Assembly (NCBI GenBank): GCA_934700375.1
Contig: CAKUXT010000024.1
Span: 1-15,537 of the forward strand
DNA: 15,537 bases
From: an uncultured Bacilli bacterium
GTDB lineage: Bacteria; Bacillota_I; Bacilli_A; RFN20; CAG-288
Direction: 5' to 3'
Below, one piece after another: positions 15,341 to 15,537 of this stretch; position 1 is the first letter of the stretch, and each line of letters opens with the position of its first letter. Position numbers and translations under genes: made by a program. The notes beneath the pieces are model-generated. The model was given only the letters and a program-made list of their open reading frames with translations. It ran no database searches and had not been told where the DNA came from.

Positions 15341-15367
15341 ATTATAGCAAAAACTTTTAATTTTCAA
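15341..15367 (-). promoter_or_regulatory. ATPase promoter built from palindrome copy 2
   Basis: On the minus strand: TTGAAA (15362-15367, in the palindrome loop and arm), a 15-bp spacer, and extended -10 TGCTATAAT (15341-15349). TGCTA belongs to the palindrome arm and the remaining bases to the flanking DNA. The predicted transcript starts near 15334, about 16 nt before the ATG. Confidence 0.6.
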
Positions 15368-15380
15368 AAGTTTTTGCTAT
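15344..15380. repeat. 35-bp palindromic repeat, copy 2 (ATPase 5' side)
   Basis: The same 14-nt arms as copy 1 (15345-15358 and 15366-15379), with loop AATTTTC. One more A-T pair extends the stem to 15344-15380. It lies immediately upstream of the ATPase gene and contributes its promoter. Confidence 0.9.
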
Positions 15381-15462
15381 AGGCATTAGTGATTACGCAT
15401 ACCCGAAATCGGTTTTGAGCCCCGATTCCTGCCTCTGAATCATTCAAAAAACACATCGATTT
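15381..15462. other. Unassigned stretch between palindrome and IS-like end
   Basis: No gene is recognised. It contains a 6-bp inverted repeat AATCGG/CCGATT with a 9-nt loop (15407-15427). On the minus strand one frame stays open through the stretch and stops inside palindrome copy 2, but it resembles no known protein. Confidence 0.4.
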
Positions 15463-15537
15463 TGTACCGCACCCCTGACATTGGACTTTAAATAGAACTA
15501 TAGCACAACATTGGGACAGGCACAATGCTCCTGTTGC
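15463..15537. mobile_element. Probable terminus of an IS3/IS150-family element (runs off window)
   Basis: TGTACCGCACCCC followed by TTGGAC (15463-15486) resembles the terminal inverted repeats of IS150-group elements, which begin TGTACTGCACCC and continue with TTGGAC (recalled, not searched). On the minus strand short frames enter from the window end and stop at 15498-15500 or slightly beyond, as the end of a transposase might, but too little is visible to identify it. The other end and the target duplication are outside the window. Confidence 0.4.

Noticed and set aside
14006..15380. CRISPR array or tandem repeat interpretation of the palindromes
   Set aside because: Only two copies exist, more than 1.3 kb apart, with a gene rather than short spacers between them.
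15391..15430. Possible tRNA-like or att-site fragment around AATCGG/CCGATT
   Set aside because: No TTCGA-type T-loop, acceptor stem or CCA end can be assembled, and no integrase gene is visible.

Overview
The window looks like a chromosomal segment of a low-GC Firmicute. The order dnaX, ybaB, recR, tmk, holB, ricT (yaaT), rsmI and the pair prfA-prmC are both typical of Firmicutes. The small SRP RNA, the compact layout and the absence of sporulation-linked neighbours would fit Erysipelotrichia or a relative; that placement is inference. UGA, UAA and UAG all serve as stops, so translation table 11 applies.

Layout. (1) 1-798: the C-terminal half of glycerol kinase, cut by the window edge. (2) 924-2633: a multi-pass GT-C type glycosyltransferase, tail-to-tail with a small zinc-ribbon protein (2634-2903, minus). 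(3) 2904-3045: an AT-rich divergent promoter region with four TTGAA-centred repeats every 20-21 bp, driving a HAD-family phosphatase (3046-3897). (4) 3917-3956: a strong bidirectional terminator that contains the stop codon of rsmI. (5) 10298 down to 3946: a tightly packed seven-gene minus-strand operon combining clamp loader (dnaX, holB), recombination (recR, ybaB), dTMP synthesis (tmk), RNA-processing accessory factor (ricT) and 16S rRNA methylation (rsmI). (6) 10399-11295: an unrecognised eight-helix membrane protein, sharing its TTAA end with prmC. (7) prfA-prmC, encoding release factor 1 and its methyltransferase, then tadA and the SRP RNA gene, all minus strand. (8) From about 13790 onward the character changes to a dyad-rich intergenic region, an AT-rich AAA_14/DUF4143 ATPase gene bracketed by two almost identical 35-bp palindromes, and a terminus resembling an IS3/IS150-family insertion sequence running off the window.

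The core genes are ordinary housekeeping. The most interesting part is the ATPase unit at 14006-15380. One palindrome appears to supply the promoter (TTGAAA plus an extended -10 TGCTATAAT that crosses its edge), and the other supplies the gene's TAG stop codon, so the gene is fitted exactly between two copies of the repeat. This could be a small mobile or selfish unit. Secondary points are the long Asn-rich tail on RicT, the periodic repeats in the 2.9-3.0 kb divergent promoter, and tadA starting about 14 nt after the SRP RNA terminator hairpin.
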